Assembly (NCBI RefSeq): GCF_000381125.1
Contig: NZ_KB905929.1
Span: 1-64,000, forward strand
Direction of reading: 5' to 3'
From: Caldimonas manganoxidans ATCC BAA-369
Lineage (GTDB): Bacteria > Pseudomonadota > Gammaproteobacteria > Burkholderiales > Burkholderiaceae_C
DNA: 64,000 nucleotides
Shown: positions 8,603 to 17,968 of the stretch, in pieces
Layout of the letters: each line of letters opens with the position of its first letter
How positions within the stretch are numbered: the first letter of the stretch is position 1
Notes under the pieces: generated by a model
Database searches by the model: none
The model's input: the letters and a program-made list of their open reading frames with translations, nothing else
What the model was told of the DNA's origin: nothing
Position numbers and translations under genes: made by a program

Positions 8603-9052
8603 TCAGCCGCCACGGCTGAGGCGGCGCATGCGTTCGGACGGCGTGACGATGTCGGTGAGGCGGATGCCAAACTTGTCATTGACCACGACCACCTCGCCCT
8701 GTGCGATGAGGTAGCCGTTGACCAGCACATCCATGGGCTCGCCGGCCAGGGCGTCGAGCTCGATCACCGAGCCTTGGGCCAGCTGCAGGATGTGTTTGAT
8801 CGGGATGCGGGTGCGTCCCAGCTCCACGGTGAGTTGCACCGGGATGTCCAGGATCATGTTGATGTCGTTGCCCGCAGCGTTCGAGGTGGTGGGGGTGAAG
8901 TTGGTGAACGAGGCCGGCGCCACCTGCTCGGCCGCCGTGGTCACCACCTCCTCGGCCGCAGCGGCGGCACCTTTCTGCTGGGCCAGGGCCGCTTCCCATT
9001 CTGCGGCCATCGCGTCTTGCTCGTCGGTGGGCTGCTGATGCTCAACTGACAT
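8603..9052 (-). CDS. fliN: Flagellar switch protein FliN
   Basis: A C-ring protein of 149 residues. An acidic, Ala-rich N-terminal extension of about 60 residues precedes the SpoA domain: MILDIPVQLTVELGRTRIPI, then LAQGSVIELDALAGEPMDVLVNG and VVVVNDKFGIRLTDIV. The SpoA fold forms the C-ring base and docks FliH and the export ATPase. Its start overlaps the fliM end by 11 bases, a coupling that fits the fixed FliM:FliN stoichiometry. Confidence 0.97.
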   Translation of the reverse strand: MSVEHQQPTDEQDAMAAEWEAALAQQKGAAAAAEEVVTTAAEQVAPASFTNFTPTTSNAAGNDINMILDIPVQLTVELGRTRIPIKHILQLAQGSVIELDALAGEPMDVLVNGYLIAQGEVVVVNDKFGIRLTDIVTPSERMRRLSRGG

Positions 9053-10049
9053 GATGGTGCTCTCCCAACCAGCCGAGTTCTTGGCCGGTCAATACTTTCT
9101 CGATGCGCACGGCGTATTTGCCGTTGGATGTGCCGTATTGGCATTCGAAAACCGGTACGCCGTCGACCTTGACTTCGATGGCCGGAGCCAGGTCCAGCTC
9201 CAGGAAGTCGCCCGGCTTGAGCGACAAGAGTTGCTCGACCGTGGCCGGGGCGGTCCCCAGCTCGGCGACGAGTTCGACCTCGGCGGCCTGGATCTGGTGG
9301 GTGAGCAGCTTGACCCATCGGCGGTCGGGCTCGGCCGAATCGCCTTGTACCGTGGAATACAGGATGTCGCGGATGGGTTCCAGCGTGGCATAGGGGATGC
9401 AGAAATGCACCGTGCCGGTGGTGTCGCCGATTTCCAGGGTGAACGAAGTGGCCACGACGATCTCGCTGGGCGTGGCCACATTGGCGAACTGCGGCTGCAT
9501 CTCCGAGCGCTGGTATTCCAGCTCCAGCGGGTAGATGCCCTGCCAGGCTTTTTTGTATTCCTCGCGGATGACATCGACCAGCCGGTTGATGATGCGCTGC
9601 TCGGTGGGCGAGAAGTCGCGGCCTTCGATGCGGGTGTGGAATTTGCCGTTGCCGCCAAACAGCGCGTCGATGACGGCGAACACCAGCGTGGGGTCGCACA
9701 CCACCAGACCCGAGCCCCGCAAGGGCTTGACCGAGACGATGTTGAAGTTGGTGGGAACGACGATCTCGCGCAGGAAGGCGCTGTACTTTTGCACCTTGAT
9801 GGCCCCGACGGACACTTCGGGGCTTTTGCGGATGAGATTGAACAAGCCGATGCGGATGTTGCGCGCGAATCGTTCGTTGATGATCTCCATCGTGGGCATG
9901 CGCCCACGCACGATGCGTTCCTGGCTGGCGATGTCATAGTCGCGGATGCCGCCGGCCGGAACCTCCTCTTCTTCCAGCTTTTGGCTTTCGCCGGTGATGC
10001 CTTGCAACAGGGCATCGACCTCGTCTTGCGACAGAATTTGCTGGCTCAT
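9042..10049 (-). CDS. fliM: Flagellar switch protein FliM
   Basis: A 335-residue C-ring protein that binds phospho-CheY. The N-terminal CheY-binding peptide is visible (ILSQDEVDALLQGITGE), followed by the CheC-like middle domain (ERIVRGRMPTMEIINERFARN, VGAIKVQKYSAFL, GLVVCDPTLVFAVIDALFGG) and a C-terminal SpoA domain ending near KVLTGQELGWLGEHH. It lies 37 bases after fliL and overlaps fliN. Confidence 0.97.
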   Translation of the reverse strand: MSQQILSQDEVDALLQGITGESQKLEEEEVPAGGIRDYDIASQERIVRGRMPTMEIINERFARNIRIGLFNLIRKSPEVSVGAIKVQKYSAFLREIVVPTNFNIVSVKPLRGSGLVVCDPTLVFAVIDALFGGNGKFHTRIEGRDFSPTEQRIINRLVDVIREEYKKAWQGIYPLELEYQRSEMQPQFANVATPSEIVVATSFTLEIGDTTGTVHFCIPYATLEPIRDILYSTVQGDSAEPDRRWVKLLTHQIQAAEVELVAELGTAPATVEQLLSLKPGDFLELDLAPAIEVKVDGVPVFECQYGTSNGKYAVRIEKVLTGQELGWLGEHHHVS

Positions 10050-10086
10050 CGGTGCATCTCCCTGGGCGATGGGGACGGCCGCAGGC

Positions 10087-10665
10087 TCACTGGATGATGA
10101 AGTTGGAAAAGTGCACGGCCAGAATCGGGTTGTGCACGGCTGGGCGTTTGCGGGCCTTGCCGTTGGGGGCTGCCGGCGGCTCTTCGTCCAATTCGATGCC
10201 CAGGGGGCGGACCGCTTCGCGCATGATTTCCATGGCCAGCTGTTCTTTGCCGGCTCGGTCGTACAACTCGGTGGCGGTTTTCTGCGACAACAGCATCAAG
10301 ATGTTGCTGCGGATCGCCGGCATGAAGGCTTTGAGTTGTTCGACGACCTCGGGCGATTCCACTTCCAGCGTGATGCCCACTTGCGCATAGCGTTCGGCCT
10401 GGCGGTCGGCCAGGTTGACGGTGAAGGTGTCCAAGGGCAAGAACGTGGGGGCGACCGCAGCCTTTTTCTTCTTGGTGCTTTGCGTGGCCGCAGGCGGTTC
10501 GTCCAGGGCTTCGTCTTCGTCCTGGGCCCCGTGTTTTTTGAGCAGGAGCACGGCCGCCACGGCGGCCACGGCCAACACGACCACTCCGATGATGGCGAAC
10601 AACAAGAGCTTCTTGCCCCCTTTGGCCGGGGCGGCATCGGCGGCTGCGGCTGTGGACATGGTCAT
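10087..10665 (-). CDS. fliL: Flagellar basal body protein FliL
   Basis: A 192-residue single-pass inner-membrane protein found around the stator. It has an N-terminal cytoplasmic stub (AAAADAAPAKGGKK), one membrane helix (LLLFAIIGVVVLAVAAVAAV), an acidic linker, then the periplasmic domain (FLPLDTFTVNLADRQAERYAQ, LKAFMPAIRSNILMLLSQK). It stabilises stators under load in known systems. The 143-base gap after fliK suggests that fliL-R could have its own promoter, although none was recognised. Confidence 0.94.
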   Translation of the reverse strand: MTMSTAAAADAAPAKGGKKLLLFAIIGVVVLAVAAVAAVLLLKKHGAQDEDEALDEPPAATQSTKKKKAAVAPTFLPLDTFTVNLADRQAERYAQVGITLEVESPEVVEQLKAFMPAIRSNILMLLSQKTATELYDRAGKEQLAMEIMREAVRPLGIELDEEPPAAPNGKARKRPAVHNPILAVHFSNFIIQ

Positions 10666-10808
10666 TTCCTTCGAGTCGGGGCCCCATGCCTGTGGAGGCT
10701 TTGGGGCATGTCACTTGATTATTCGAGGGGATGGGGCGCCCGAACCGGCGAATAAGGGCGGAAAACGGGGGTTGCCGTGAGGTTTCGCCGGTTTTGGCGT
10801 GGCCATGC
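10666..10808 (-). other. fliK-fliL intergenic region
   Basis: This is the largest gap inside the minus-strand fli run. It contains an ATGCC/GGCAT inverted repeat and A/T-richer patches but no sigma-28-like site. It could hold a separate FlhDC-dependent promoter for fliLMNOPQR. No firm element can be named. Confidence 0.3.
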
Positions 10809-11969
10809 TCAAACATAGAGGTCTAGCCGGCCCGCCAGCGGGACGATGCGCGTGCGCACGCCCGCCACAGGCGTGGGCGATGGTTCGTCGCTGGGCCGAC
10901 CCGCTGCACCGGGCGTGTCGCTGGGGGCCTGGCGGCGCGGCAGGGTCTCGCCGGAGACGCCACCGCCGGTGAGGGTCAGCCCGGCTTCGTGCAGGGCCGC
11001 CGCCAAATGCGAGAAGCTGGCCTCCAGCGCGGCGCGCGTGGCACTGGCGCTGGCGGCAAATTCCACCTGGGCTTGTTGGCCCGCAATGGCGATGTGGATG
11101 CTCACCGTGCCCATGTCGGCCGGACGCAGGTGGAGCTGGGCCTCGTGGACGCCTTGCCGGGTGAGGACGGTGATGTGCTGTGCCAGCGCATCCGGGAAAT
11201 CCGGGTCGTGCACGGGCGTGGCCAGCGTGGCGCTGGGCGGGGCACTTGTTCCTTCGGCGCGGGGTGTGGCGTGCGCGGGGGCGACCGCACCGACCATCCA
11301 CGGCATCGGGCCTGGGCCTGCCGCATCGGCGCCGTGCGCCTCCAGGGGGGGCGGGCTCGGGAGGGGGGCGCCGGCCGGGGGGGGCTCGGTGGCCTCCGTC
11401 ATGAAAAGCGTTGGCGCGGCTGGATCCGAGGGCGCGGCCGCCGGCGGCTCGGGCGGGGCCTCGGGCCTTGGCGTTTGCAGCTCGAATGCCTGCGTCGGGA
11501 GGGCGGCTTTGCCCTCGCGCGCGGGGGACAGCGGGTCTGCTTTGTGCGGGCCTTCGGCGCCTGCCTCGGGCTTGATCGGCGAGGCCGGGGGCTCGGGCGG
11601 GCTCCACCACCATGCCGCCATGGGCTCGCCGTTGCCGGAGGTCGAGGCCGGCTCCTCGTCGTCGGTGTCCTCGGCCGGTGGCGAGTCGGGATCGGCTTGC
11701 GCAGGCGCTGCGGCTGCGTCCATGGGCTGCGCGACTCGGTCGGGCAGGGGGGGCCGAGTCTCGGCCGTGCTGGGCCGGGGGGGTGGGGTCTGCGGCGTGG
11801 CTTGGACTGCGGCGCGTGGGGCGGGTGCCGCCCCGTGGGCGTGTTGCAGCCAGCGGCCGAAATCGGATGCCTCCGCATCGGCTCGGGCGCTGCCGGCGCG
11901 GACCGGGGACGTGCTTCCCACACCCCCGGGGGTGGGCGTCAGCGCAAAGGGCAGGGCGGTGACGGACAT
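10809..11969 (-). CDS. fliK: Flagellar hook-length control protein FliK
   Basis: A 386-residue secreted molecular ruler. About two thirds is low-complexity Pro/Ala/Glu-rich sequence. Recognisable homology is limited to the C-terminal Flg_hook domain (LAQHITVLTRQGVHEAQLHL, RPADMGTVSIHIAIAGQQAQVEF, ALEASFSHLAAALHEAGLTL), which switches FlhB specificity. The start at 11969 (MSVTALPF) is preferred to an in-frame ATG at 12017 that lies inside fliJ. The position after fliJ and before fliL is canonical. Composition bias makes the central region hard to compare with homologues. Confidence 0.92.
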   Translation of the reverse strand: MSVTALPFALTPTPGGVGSTSPVRAGSARADAEASDFGRWLQHAHGAAPAPRAAVQATPQTPPPRPSTAETRPPLPDRVAQPMDAAAAPAQADPDSPPAEDTDDEEPASTSGNGEPMAAWWWSPPEPPASPIKPEAGAEGPHKADPLSPAREGKAALPTQAFELQTPRPEAPPEPPAAAPSDPAAPTLFMTEATEPPPAGAPLPSPPPLEAHGADAAGPGPMPWMVGAVAPAHATPRAEGTSAPPSATLATPVHDPDFPDALAQHITVLTRQGVHEAQLHLRPADMGTVSIHIAIAGQQAQVEFAASASATRAALEASFSHLAAALHEAGLTLTGGGVSGETLPRRQAPSDTPGAAGRPSDEPSPTPVAGVRTRIVPLAGRLDLYV

Positions 11970-11979
11970 GGGGCTTCCT

Positions 11980-12453
11980 TCAGGCCAGCGCCAAGTCGCC
12001 GGAGTCGGCGGCACCACGGGACCAGGCCATGCGTGCGGCTTGTTCGTCCGTGAGCTTTTGCTCTTGCCGCTGGCGGGCCAGCGCCAGCTCGCTTTGGCGG
12101 CGTTCGATCAACTTGCGGATGGACGCTGCCCGCGTCTCGCGTTCGCGCAAGGATTGTTGGGCTTGCTCGAGGTGGTGTTGCAGGCGTTGCACCGTGGCTT
12201 GCTGCTGCGTGCTGGCTTGATCCAGGCGCGCCATGAAGTCTTGGTAGCACTGCAGGATCGATGCCGTGCCTTCGATGCGGAAGCGCTCACTCCAGCGCTG
12301 CTGGTAGTCGCGACGGTAGTCGTCGAGTTGTCGGGCCTGTGCGCGGGCAGCATCCATCTGGTGCTGCAGGCGCAGCACGACCTGGTGGGCCTGCTGGCAT
12401 TCCTTTTCGGCCACTTCGAGGGCCAGGGTCAAGGGATGGAGCCGAGGGTGCAT
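11980..12453 (-). CDS. fliJ: Flagellar export chaperone/stalk protein FliJ
   Basis: A 157-residue, almost entirely coiled-coil protein that sits as the stalk in the FliI hexamer. It shows the family pattern near the N-terminus (LALEVAEKECQQAHQVVLRL), Gln- and Arg-rich heptads (LDDYRRDYQQRW), and a long second helix through LIERRQSELALARQRQEQK. It lies 32 bases after fliI and 10 before fliK. Confidence 0.94.
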   Translation of the reverse strand: MHPRLHPLTLALEVAEKECQQAHQVVLRLQHQMDAARAQARQLDDYRRDYQQRWSERFRIEGTASILQCYQDFMARLDQASTQQQATVQRLQHHLEQAQQSLRERETRAASIRKLIERRQSELALARQRQEQKLTDEQAARMAWSRGAADSGDLALA

Positions 12454-12485
12454 GGTGTGTCCTGGGGGCTAAGTGGGGGGGGCAG

Positions 12486-13904
12486 TCAGCGAGGGGCAAG
12501 GCAGTCCATCATGCGGCGCACGCTGTCGGCCAAGGGAGCGCATTCACGCATGTCTTGTTGCAGCAGAGCGCGGATGGCAGGCCAGGCCTGAACGGCGGCG
12601 TCGAGTTCGGCGTCTTGGCCAGGCACGTAGGCGCCCAGCTGCAACAGGTCGCGACTGCGGTTGTAGCGGGCCAGCATCTGGCGCAGACGGCGCGCGGCTT
12701 CGAGGTGATCGGCGGTCACGACGTTGTGCATCACGCGCGAGGCGGACTTTTCCACGTCGATGGCCGGATAGTGGCCCGATTCGGCCAACTCGCGCGTCAG
12801 CACGATGTGGCCATCGAGAATGGCCCGCGCGGCATCGGCAATCGGGTCTTGCTGGTCATCACCTTCGCTGAGGACGGTGTAGAACGCGGTGATGGAGCCC
12901 AGGCCGTTGAGTCCGTTGCCGCTGCGCTCGACGAGCTGAGGCAGCTTGGCAAAACAACTCGGGGGGTAGCCTTTGGTGGCGGGGGGCTCACCGATGGCCA
13001 GGGCGATTTCGCGTTGCGCCATGGCGTAACGGGTGAGCGAGTCCATCAGCAGCAGCACATGCTGGCCGCGGTCGCGAAAGTGTTCGGCGATCGCGGTGGC
13101 GTAGGTGGCGCCTTGCATGCGCATCAGCGGCGGCGCGTCGGCCGGGGCGGCCACCACGACCGAGCGGGCCAAGCCGTCCTCGCCGAGGATGTCTTCGATG
13201 AACTCCTTGACCTCGCGGCCGCGTTCACCGATGAGACCCACGACGATGACATCGGCACGGGTGTAGCGCGCCATCATGCCCAACAAGACCGATTTGCCCA
13301 CGCCCGAGCCCGCGAACAAGCCGATGCGCTGGCCGCGGCCCACCGTGAGCAAGGCGTTGATCGCTCGCACGCCGGTGTCCAGCGGTTCGCGCACGGGGTC
13401 CCGGTCCATCGCGTTGATGGGGCGGCGCACCAGGGGTTCGTTGTGGACGTCGGTGATCGGCCCTTTGCGGTCCAGCGGCCGGCCGTGGGAGTCGACCACA
13501 CGGCCAAGCAGTCCATCGCCCATGGGCAGGTGCAGGCTGCGGTCTTCGCTGCGGCGCCAGGGGTGGCTGACTTGCCCGAGCTTCGGCGGGGTGATGGGGC
13601 TGGCCAGTGGCACCACGCGGGCACCACTGGCCAGCCCGTGGACCTCGCCGGTGGGCATCAGGTAGGCACGGTCACCGGCGAAGCCCACCACCTCGGCCTG
13701 GACCGGAGGCTGGCCGTCCATGCGCACTTCGCATACCGAGCCCACGGGCACACGGATGCCGGCAGCCTCGAGCACCAGGCCGGCGACTTTGACGAGGGTG
13801 CCCTGAGTCTCCAAGCCCAGCGGCGCGGCGGCAAAGCTGCGCAAGTCTTCGAGGTACTGATGCCAGGCTGCGAGTTTGACCGCAGCCGTGTCGGGGCCGC
13901 TCAT
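12486..13904 (-). CDS. fliI: Flagellum-specific export ATPase FliI
   Basis: A 472-residue ATPase of the F1-beta-like family that energises flagellar protein export. The Walker A is [14 protein letters not shown] near residues 193-206. The Walker B is around [16 protein letters not shown], with catalytic Glu in [13 protein letters not shown]. The C-terminal domain contains [17 protein letters not shown]. The start overlaps the end of fliH by four bases (ATGA), consistent with FliH2-FliI assembly. Confidence 0.98.
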   Translation of the reverse strand: MSGPDTAAVKLAAWHQYLEDLRSFAAAPLGLETQGTLVKVAGLVLEAAGIRVPVGSVCEVRMDGQPPVQAEVVGFAGDRAYLMPTGEVHGLASGARVVPLASPITPPKLGQVSHPWRRSEDRSLHLPMGDGLLGRVVDSHGRPLDRKGPITDVHNEPLVRRPINAMDRDPVREPLDTGVRAINALLTVGRGQRIGLFAGSGVGKSVLLGMMARYTRADVIVVGLIGERGREVKEFIEDILGEDGLARSVVVAAPADAPPLMRMQGATYATAIAEHFRDRGQHVLLLMDSLTRYAMAQREIALAIGEPPATKGYPPSCFAKLPQLVERSGNGLNGLGSITAFYTVLSEGDDQQDPIADAARAILDGHIVLTRELAESGHYPAIDVEKSASRVMHNVVTADHLEAARRLRQMLARYNRSRDLLQLGAYVPGQDAELDAAVQAWPAIRALLQQDMRECAPLADSVRRMMDCLAPR

Positions 13905-14614
13905 GTGCTGTCCTCTCCTGGGGTGGGGCCATCGTCGTCCTGCCAGTGGCTGTCGTGGCCCAGGGCGGCGGCCGCGCGGCGCCAGCGGGTTTCGAGGCTG
14001 GCATCGATGAGGCCGATGTCGGATTCCACGATGCAGCCGCCACGGCGAATGTCCGGATCGCTCACCAGCCGGGCGCCTCGGCTGTCCAGGTCGAGCTGAC
14101 CCTGCTGGGTGAGGAACTGGTAATCGTCAGGGTGCAGTCGCACGCGGATGTGACGGGCCGAATGCACCAGGGCATTGAGAGCCTCTTGGGCCACCGCCTG
14201 GATCAGCTCGGGGCGTGTGCTCAACTCGCTGCGCACGACTTGGCGGGCGATTTCCACGGCCACCCGCGACAGCCCCTGCGCGAGCTGTTGCTCCATCGCA
14301 TCGAGCTGTGCGCGGAACGATGCTGCCACGGCGGCCACTTGGGCCGTGACCTGGGTGGCATAACTTTGTTTGAACCCGTCCAGCGCGACCAGCCCGTCAC
14401 GGTAGCCGTCTTTGTAGCCGGCCTGTCGGGCTTCGGCGATCTGTGCCTGCCACTGGGCTTCGCGCTCTTGTTCGGTGGGCTGCGGAGCCGGCGGCACACC
14501 TGCGGCGGGCGCAGCGGCCGACTCGTCGGAAAAGGAGTCGGGACTCCAAGCCGAGAACGAGTGCAGCTCTTCTCGTGGGATGAAGCGGCTGTACAGTGGG
14601 GTGGCCATGGGCAT
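13901..14614 (-). CDS. fliH: Flagellar export ATPase regulator FliH
   Basis: A 237-residue stator-like partner of FliI. It begins with a short Trp-containing segment ([18 protein letters not shown]) of the type that anchors FliH to FlhA and the C-ring, then a Gln/Ala coiled coil ([25 protein letters not shown]) containing AxxxGxxxG-like spacing, then the C-terminal FliI-binding domain ([45 protein letters not shown]). A second in-frame ATG two codons later (14608) is equally possible as the start. It is 11 bases after fliG. Confidence 0.95.
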   Translation of the reverse strand: MPMATPLYSRFIPREELHSFSAWSPDSFSDESAAAPAAGVPPAPQPTEQEREAQWQAQIAEARQAGYKDGYRDGLVALDGFKQSYATQVTAQVAAVAASFRAQLDAMEQQLAQGLSRVAVEIARQVVRSELSTRPELIQAVAQEALNALVHSARHIRVRLHPDDYQFLTQQGQLDLDSRGARLVSDPDIRRGGCIVESDIGLIDASLETRWRRAAAALGHDSHWQDDDGPTPGEDST

Positions 14615-14625
14615 GTGGTGGGGTT

Positions 14626-15621
14626 TCAGACGAAGCCGTCATCGCCGCCCATCGACAGCACGATCTGCCCTTCGTCGGCCAGGCGGCGCACGATCTTGAG
14701 CAACTCTTTCTGCTCGGCTTCCACTTCGGACAGGCGCACCGGGCCGCGGGATTCCAAGTCCTCTCGCAGTGTTTCGGCCGCGCGTGAAGACATGTTGCTG
14801 AAGATCTTCTCGCGCAGCTCGGGCGAGGCGCCTTTGAGGGCGATGACGAGCGACTCGGTCTGCACCTCTTTGAGCAGGGTCTGGATCCCTCGGTCGTCGA
14901 TCTTCATCAGATCGTCGAAGGTGAACATGTTGTCCATGATCTTCTGGGCCAAGTCGGGGTCGATTTGACGGATGTAGTCCAGCATCGGACCTTCGACGGT
15001 GGAGCCCATCAGATTGATGATTTCGGCGGCGGTTTTCACGCCGCCGAGCGAGGCCTTGCGCAGCTTGTCTCCGCCGGCGAGCACCTTGGAGAGCACCTCG
15101 TTGAGGTCTTTCAAGGCCGAGGGTTGGATGCCGTCGAGCGTGGCCACACGGATCATGACCTCGTGGCGGGTGCGCTCGGCGAAGTGCTTGAGCACTTCGG
15201 CGGCCTGGTCGAATTCCAGGTGCACCAAGATGGCGGCAATGATTTGCGGATGCTCGTTGCGCAGCAGCTCGGCCACGGAGGCCGGGTCCATCCACTTCAA
15301 GCTCTCGATCCCGGAGACATCGCCGCCTTGCAAGATGCGGTCGATCAGCAAGTTGGCCTTGTCCTCGCCCAAGGCCTTGCGCAGCACTGACTTGACGTAT
15401 TCGTCGGTGTCATTGACGAGCATGCTTTGATCGGAGGCGTCGGCGGTGAAGCGGTCCAGCACCGACTCGACCCGCTCGCGGGGGACGACCTTCATTTTGG
15501 CGATGGTCTCGCCCAGGCGTTGTACCTCTTTCGGTGTGAGGTGCTTGAAGACCTCAGCGGCTTCCTCCTCGCCGAGCGACATGAGGAGGATGGCCGAGTC
15601 TTGCAGTCCGTCTTCGTCCAT
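14626..15621 (-). CDS. fliG: Flagellar motor switch protein FliG
   Basis: A 331-residue rotor protein that contacts MotA. The N-terminal domain (SAILLMSLGEEEAAEVFKHL) binds FliF. The middle domain carries the EHPQ motif (LRNEHPQIIAAILVHLEFDQAAEVL). The C-terminal torque domain includes MFTFDDLMKIDDRGIQTLLKEV and ALKGASPELREKIFSNMSSRAAETLREDLE, the charged helix that meets the stator. It follows fliF by 36 bases. Confidence 0.98.
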   Translation of the reverse strand: MDEDGLQDSAILLMSLGEEEAAEVFKHLTPKEVQRLGETIAKMKVVPRERVESVLDRFTADASDQSMLVNDTDEYVKSVLRKALGEDKANLLIDRILQGGDVSGIESLKWMDPASVAELLRNEHPQIIAAILVHLEFDQAAEVLKHFAERTRHEVMIRVATLDGIQPSALKDLNEVLSKVLAGGDKLRKASLGGVKTAAEIINLMGSTVEGPMLDYIRQIDPDLAQKIMDNMFTFDDLMKIDDRGIQTLLKEVQTESLVIALKGASPELREKIFSNMSSRAAETLREDLESRGPVRLSEVEAEQKELLKIVRRLADEGQIVLSMGGDDGFV

Positions 15622-15657
15622 GGTGTCTTTCGATGCAGTGTGAGACCGAGCCTCGGT

Positions 15658-17361
15658 TCAGGCAGCAGCCTCCTTGCTGACCCAGCTGCGCACGATGTTG
15701 GCCACGGCCGCGGGGTTGTCCCGCGCCAGGCGGCGCGCTGCTTCGAGCTTGTCGTTGTTGTCGGGGGAGGCCAACAGCGGCATGCCAGCGGGCGCTTGCT
15801 CGCCGGCGGCCAGCGGCGGCAGGGCCTGCGGCTCGTCGATCACGGCATCCACCTTGGTCGCTGTGGGGGCCGGGGCCGTTGCGGCCTTGAGCGCCGGACG
15901 CACCACGCCCAGCACGATCAGCAATGCCACCAGGCTCAGCGCCAAGGGCACGGCGAACTGACGCAACAGCTCCAGCATCTCGGGCTGCTGCCACCACGCA
16001 GGCTCAGTGGGTTCTTCGGGCTTGGTGATTTGGAACGGGGCATTGATGACCTGCAGGGAGTCGCCGCGCTCGGCGGAAAAGCCGATGGCCTCGCGCACGA
16101 GGGTGGTGAGCTTTTGCAGCTCCTCTTCGCTCAAAGGCACTTGGGTGGTGCGGCCGCGCGCGTCGGTCTGGGTGCGGTGATTGACCACCACGGCCGCGCT
16201 CAATCGCTTGATGGTGCCTGTGGCGTTGCGCGTGACGCGCACAGTCTTGTCCACCTCGTAGTTGGTCACGGCCTCGCGGCGCACTTGGGCGTTGCCTCCA
16301 CCGCCACCGTTGGCCGCTTGCAAGGCCTGGGCCGGGCCGTTGATGGGCGCTTGGGCCGGCACGGGCGGCTGGTTGGAGACCGCACCCGGCACGCCGGTGG
16401 GGACGGGGCCGTCGGTTTGGGTCGACTCCATGTGCTGCATGCTGCGCACGGCGGCCGGCTCACCGCCTTGGTTCGGCCGAAATTGCTCGGAGGTCGATTC
16501 GCTCTGCGAGAAATCCACTTCGGCGGTGACCTGGGCGCGCAGGTTGTCACGGCCGACCACCGGTTCCAGGATGTCGGTGATGCGGCGTGTCAGCGTGGAC
16601 TCGATCTGAGCCACGTATTGGAGTTGCTGGGCATCGAGTCCCTGGGCCTTGCCCTCAGGAGAGTCGGTCAGCAGATTGCCGTTTTGGTCGACGACCGAGA
16701 CGGCTTTGGGCGAAAGCTCGGGCACGCTGCTGGAGACCAGGTGCACGATGCCAGCGATCTGCGCGCGGTCCAAGCTGCGTCCAGGATGCAGATGCACCAG
16801 CACCGAAGCCGAGGGCTTTTGCTGCTCGCGGAAGAAGCCGTTCTGGTTGGGCAGGGCCAGGTGCACTCGGGCGCTGCTGACGGCGGCCAGGGCTTCGATC
16901 GATCGGGTCAACTCGCCTTCCAAGCCGCGCTGAAAGGTCAGCCGCTCCTGAAACTGCGTGATGCCGAACCGGGCGTTGTCCATCAACTCGAAGCCCACCG
17001 TCGAGCCTTTGGGCAATCCGGCCGAGGCCAAACGCAGCCGCACGTCGTGCACCCGGTCGGCAGGCACCAGAATGGCCGAGCCCCCGTCGGCATGCCGGTA
17101 GGGCACGTTCATCTGCGACAGCTGCGCGATGATCGCTCCGCCATCCTTGTCCGACAGGTTGGCGTAGAGCACCTTGTAGTCCGGCTTGACCGACCACAGC
17201 GACAGGGCCACGACGATGGCCACCAGGCCGGCCAGGCCAGCGCCCAACAGCAGCTTGCGTGAGGATGGCAAAGCGTTGATGCGCTGGATGAAGCTGCCTG
17301 CAGCAGGCGGGGCGGCCAGTGCGGGTGGCTGGTTCTGAGGCAGGGCGACGGCGTTGTCCAT
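15658..17361 (-). CDS. fliF: Flagellar MS-ring protein FliF
   Basis: A 567-residue MS-ring subunit with two membrane helices, one near residues 34-55 (LLLGAGLAGLVAIVVALSLW) and one near 455-475 (FAVPLALSLVALLIVLGVV). Between them are the ring-building motifs (YKVLYANLSDKDGGAIIAQL, RHADGGSAILVPADRVHDVR) and a Pro/Gly-rich loop. The cytoplasmic tail (ARRLARDNPAAVANIVRSWV) binds FliG. It is the first gene of the minus-strand operon. The divergent gene across a 253-base gap is fliE. Confidence 0.98.
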   Translation of the reverse strand: MDNAVALPQNQPPALAAPPAAGSFIQRINALPSSRKLLLGAGLAGLVAIVVALSLWSVKPDYKVLYANLSDKDGGAIIAQLSQMNVPYRHADGGSAILVPADRVHDVRLRLASAGLPKGSTVGFELMDNARFGITQFQERLTFQRGLEGELTRSIEALAAVSSARVHLALPNQNGFFREQQKPSASVLVHLHPGRSLDRAQIAGIVHLVSSSVPELSPKAVSVVDQNGNLLTDSPEGKAQGLDAQQLQYVAQIESTLTRRITDILEPVVGRDNLRAQVTAEVDFSQSESTSEQFRPNQGGEPAAVRSMQHMESTQTDGPVPTGVPGAVSNQPPVPAQAPINGPAQALQAANGGGGGNAQVRREAVTNYEVDKTVRVTRNATGTIKRLSAAVVVNHRTQTDARGRTTQVPLSEEELQKLTTLVREAIGFSAERGDSLQVINAPFQITKPEEPTEPAWWQQPEMLELLRQFAVPLALSLVALLIVLGVVRPALKAATAPAPTATKVDAVIDEPQALPPLAAGEQAPAGMPLLASPDNNDKLEAARRLARDNPAAVANIVRSWVSKEAAA

Positions 17362-17614
17362 CGTTCAGCATCCCGGAGTGTTGGGCAGACCCCGGGAGGC
17401 CAGGCGCGCAGCTGCGGTCCCCAGGGTGTCGTTGGGGACCGATTATTCGGACGGCCGGGTTCGCTCAAGGGCGGAAGAGGGCAGCAAACGGCCGTCAGTT
17501 CGATGCATCGCGCCGGCCCCGTGCCCTTACGATAGGTTCATCGGCGCGCGCAGCCCTTTCTTGAGAGGCTTGCTAGAGGAAGTCCCGGAAGTCCCGCGCG
17601 CAGGAGTGTGCACC
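17362..17614. other. fliF/fliE divergent promoter region
   Basis: A 253-base non-coding gap between divergent fliF (minus) and fliE (plus). No sigma-28-type site is visible. By analogy with enteric fliE/fliFGHIJK it should hold FlhDC-dependent sigma-70 promoters facing both ways, but no operator could be read with confidence. The fliE Shine-Dalgarno-like CAGGAG lies at 17601-17606. Confidence 0.5.
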
Positions 17615-17947
17615 ATGGACGTTCGACTCAAGCCCTTCAACTTTCAGCAGGCCCTGGCCAAAAGCGGCATGGTGCTGCCGTCGCAAGCATCCAAGGCGGG
17701 TCAGGTCGAGGCGCGCGCCCCTGCCGTGGGCTTCTCGCAAGCCCTGCATCAAGCGCTCAAGACGGTCAGCGCCACCCAGATGCAAGCCTCCGAGATGCAG
17801 CGTCAGGTTCAATTGGGCAATCCCACCGTGTCTCTGGAAGAGACCATGGTCACGATGCAAAAGGCCCAAATCGGCTTCCAGGCGACCCTGCAGGTGCGCA
17901 ACCGGCTCGTGCAAGCCTACACCGACATCATGAACATGTCGGTGTGA
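17615..17947 (+). CDS. fliE: Flagellar hook-basal body adaptor FliE
   Basis: A 110-residue protein that joins the MS ring to the rod. The C-terminal half has the conserved VGFSQALHQALKTVSATQ, then LGNPTVSLEETMVTMQKAQI and FQATLQVRNRLVQAYTDIM, typical of FliE. The ATG at 17615 follows CAGGAG by eight bases; longer in-frame starts run into the fliF control region. It is monocistronic in this window and transcribed away from fliF. It converges with cheZ. Confidence 0.96.
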   Translation: MDVRLKPFNFQQALAKSGMVLPSQASKAGQVEARAPAVGFSQALHQALKTVSATQMQASEMQRQVQLGNPTVSLEETMVTMQKAQIGFQATLQVRNRLVQAYTDIMNMSV

Positions 17948-17968
17948 GACGGGTTGGTGTGAGGCGGC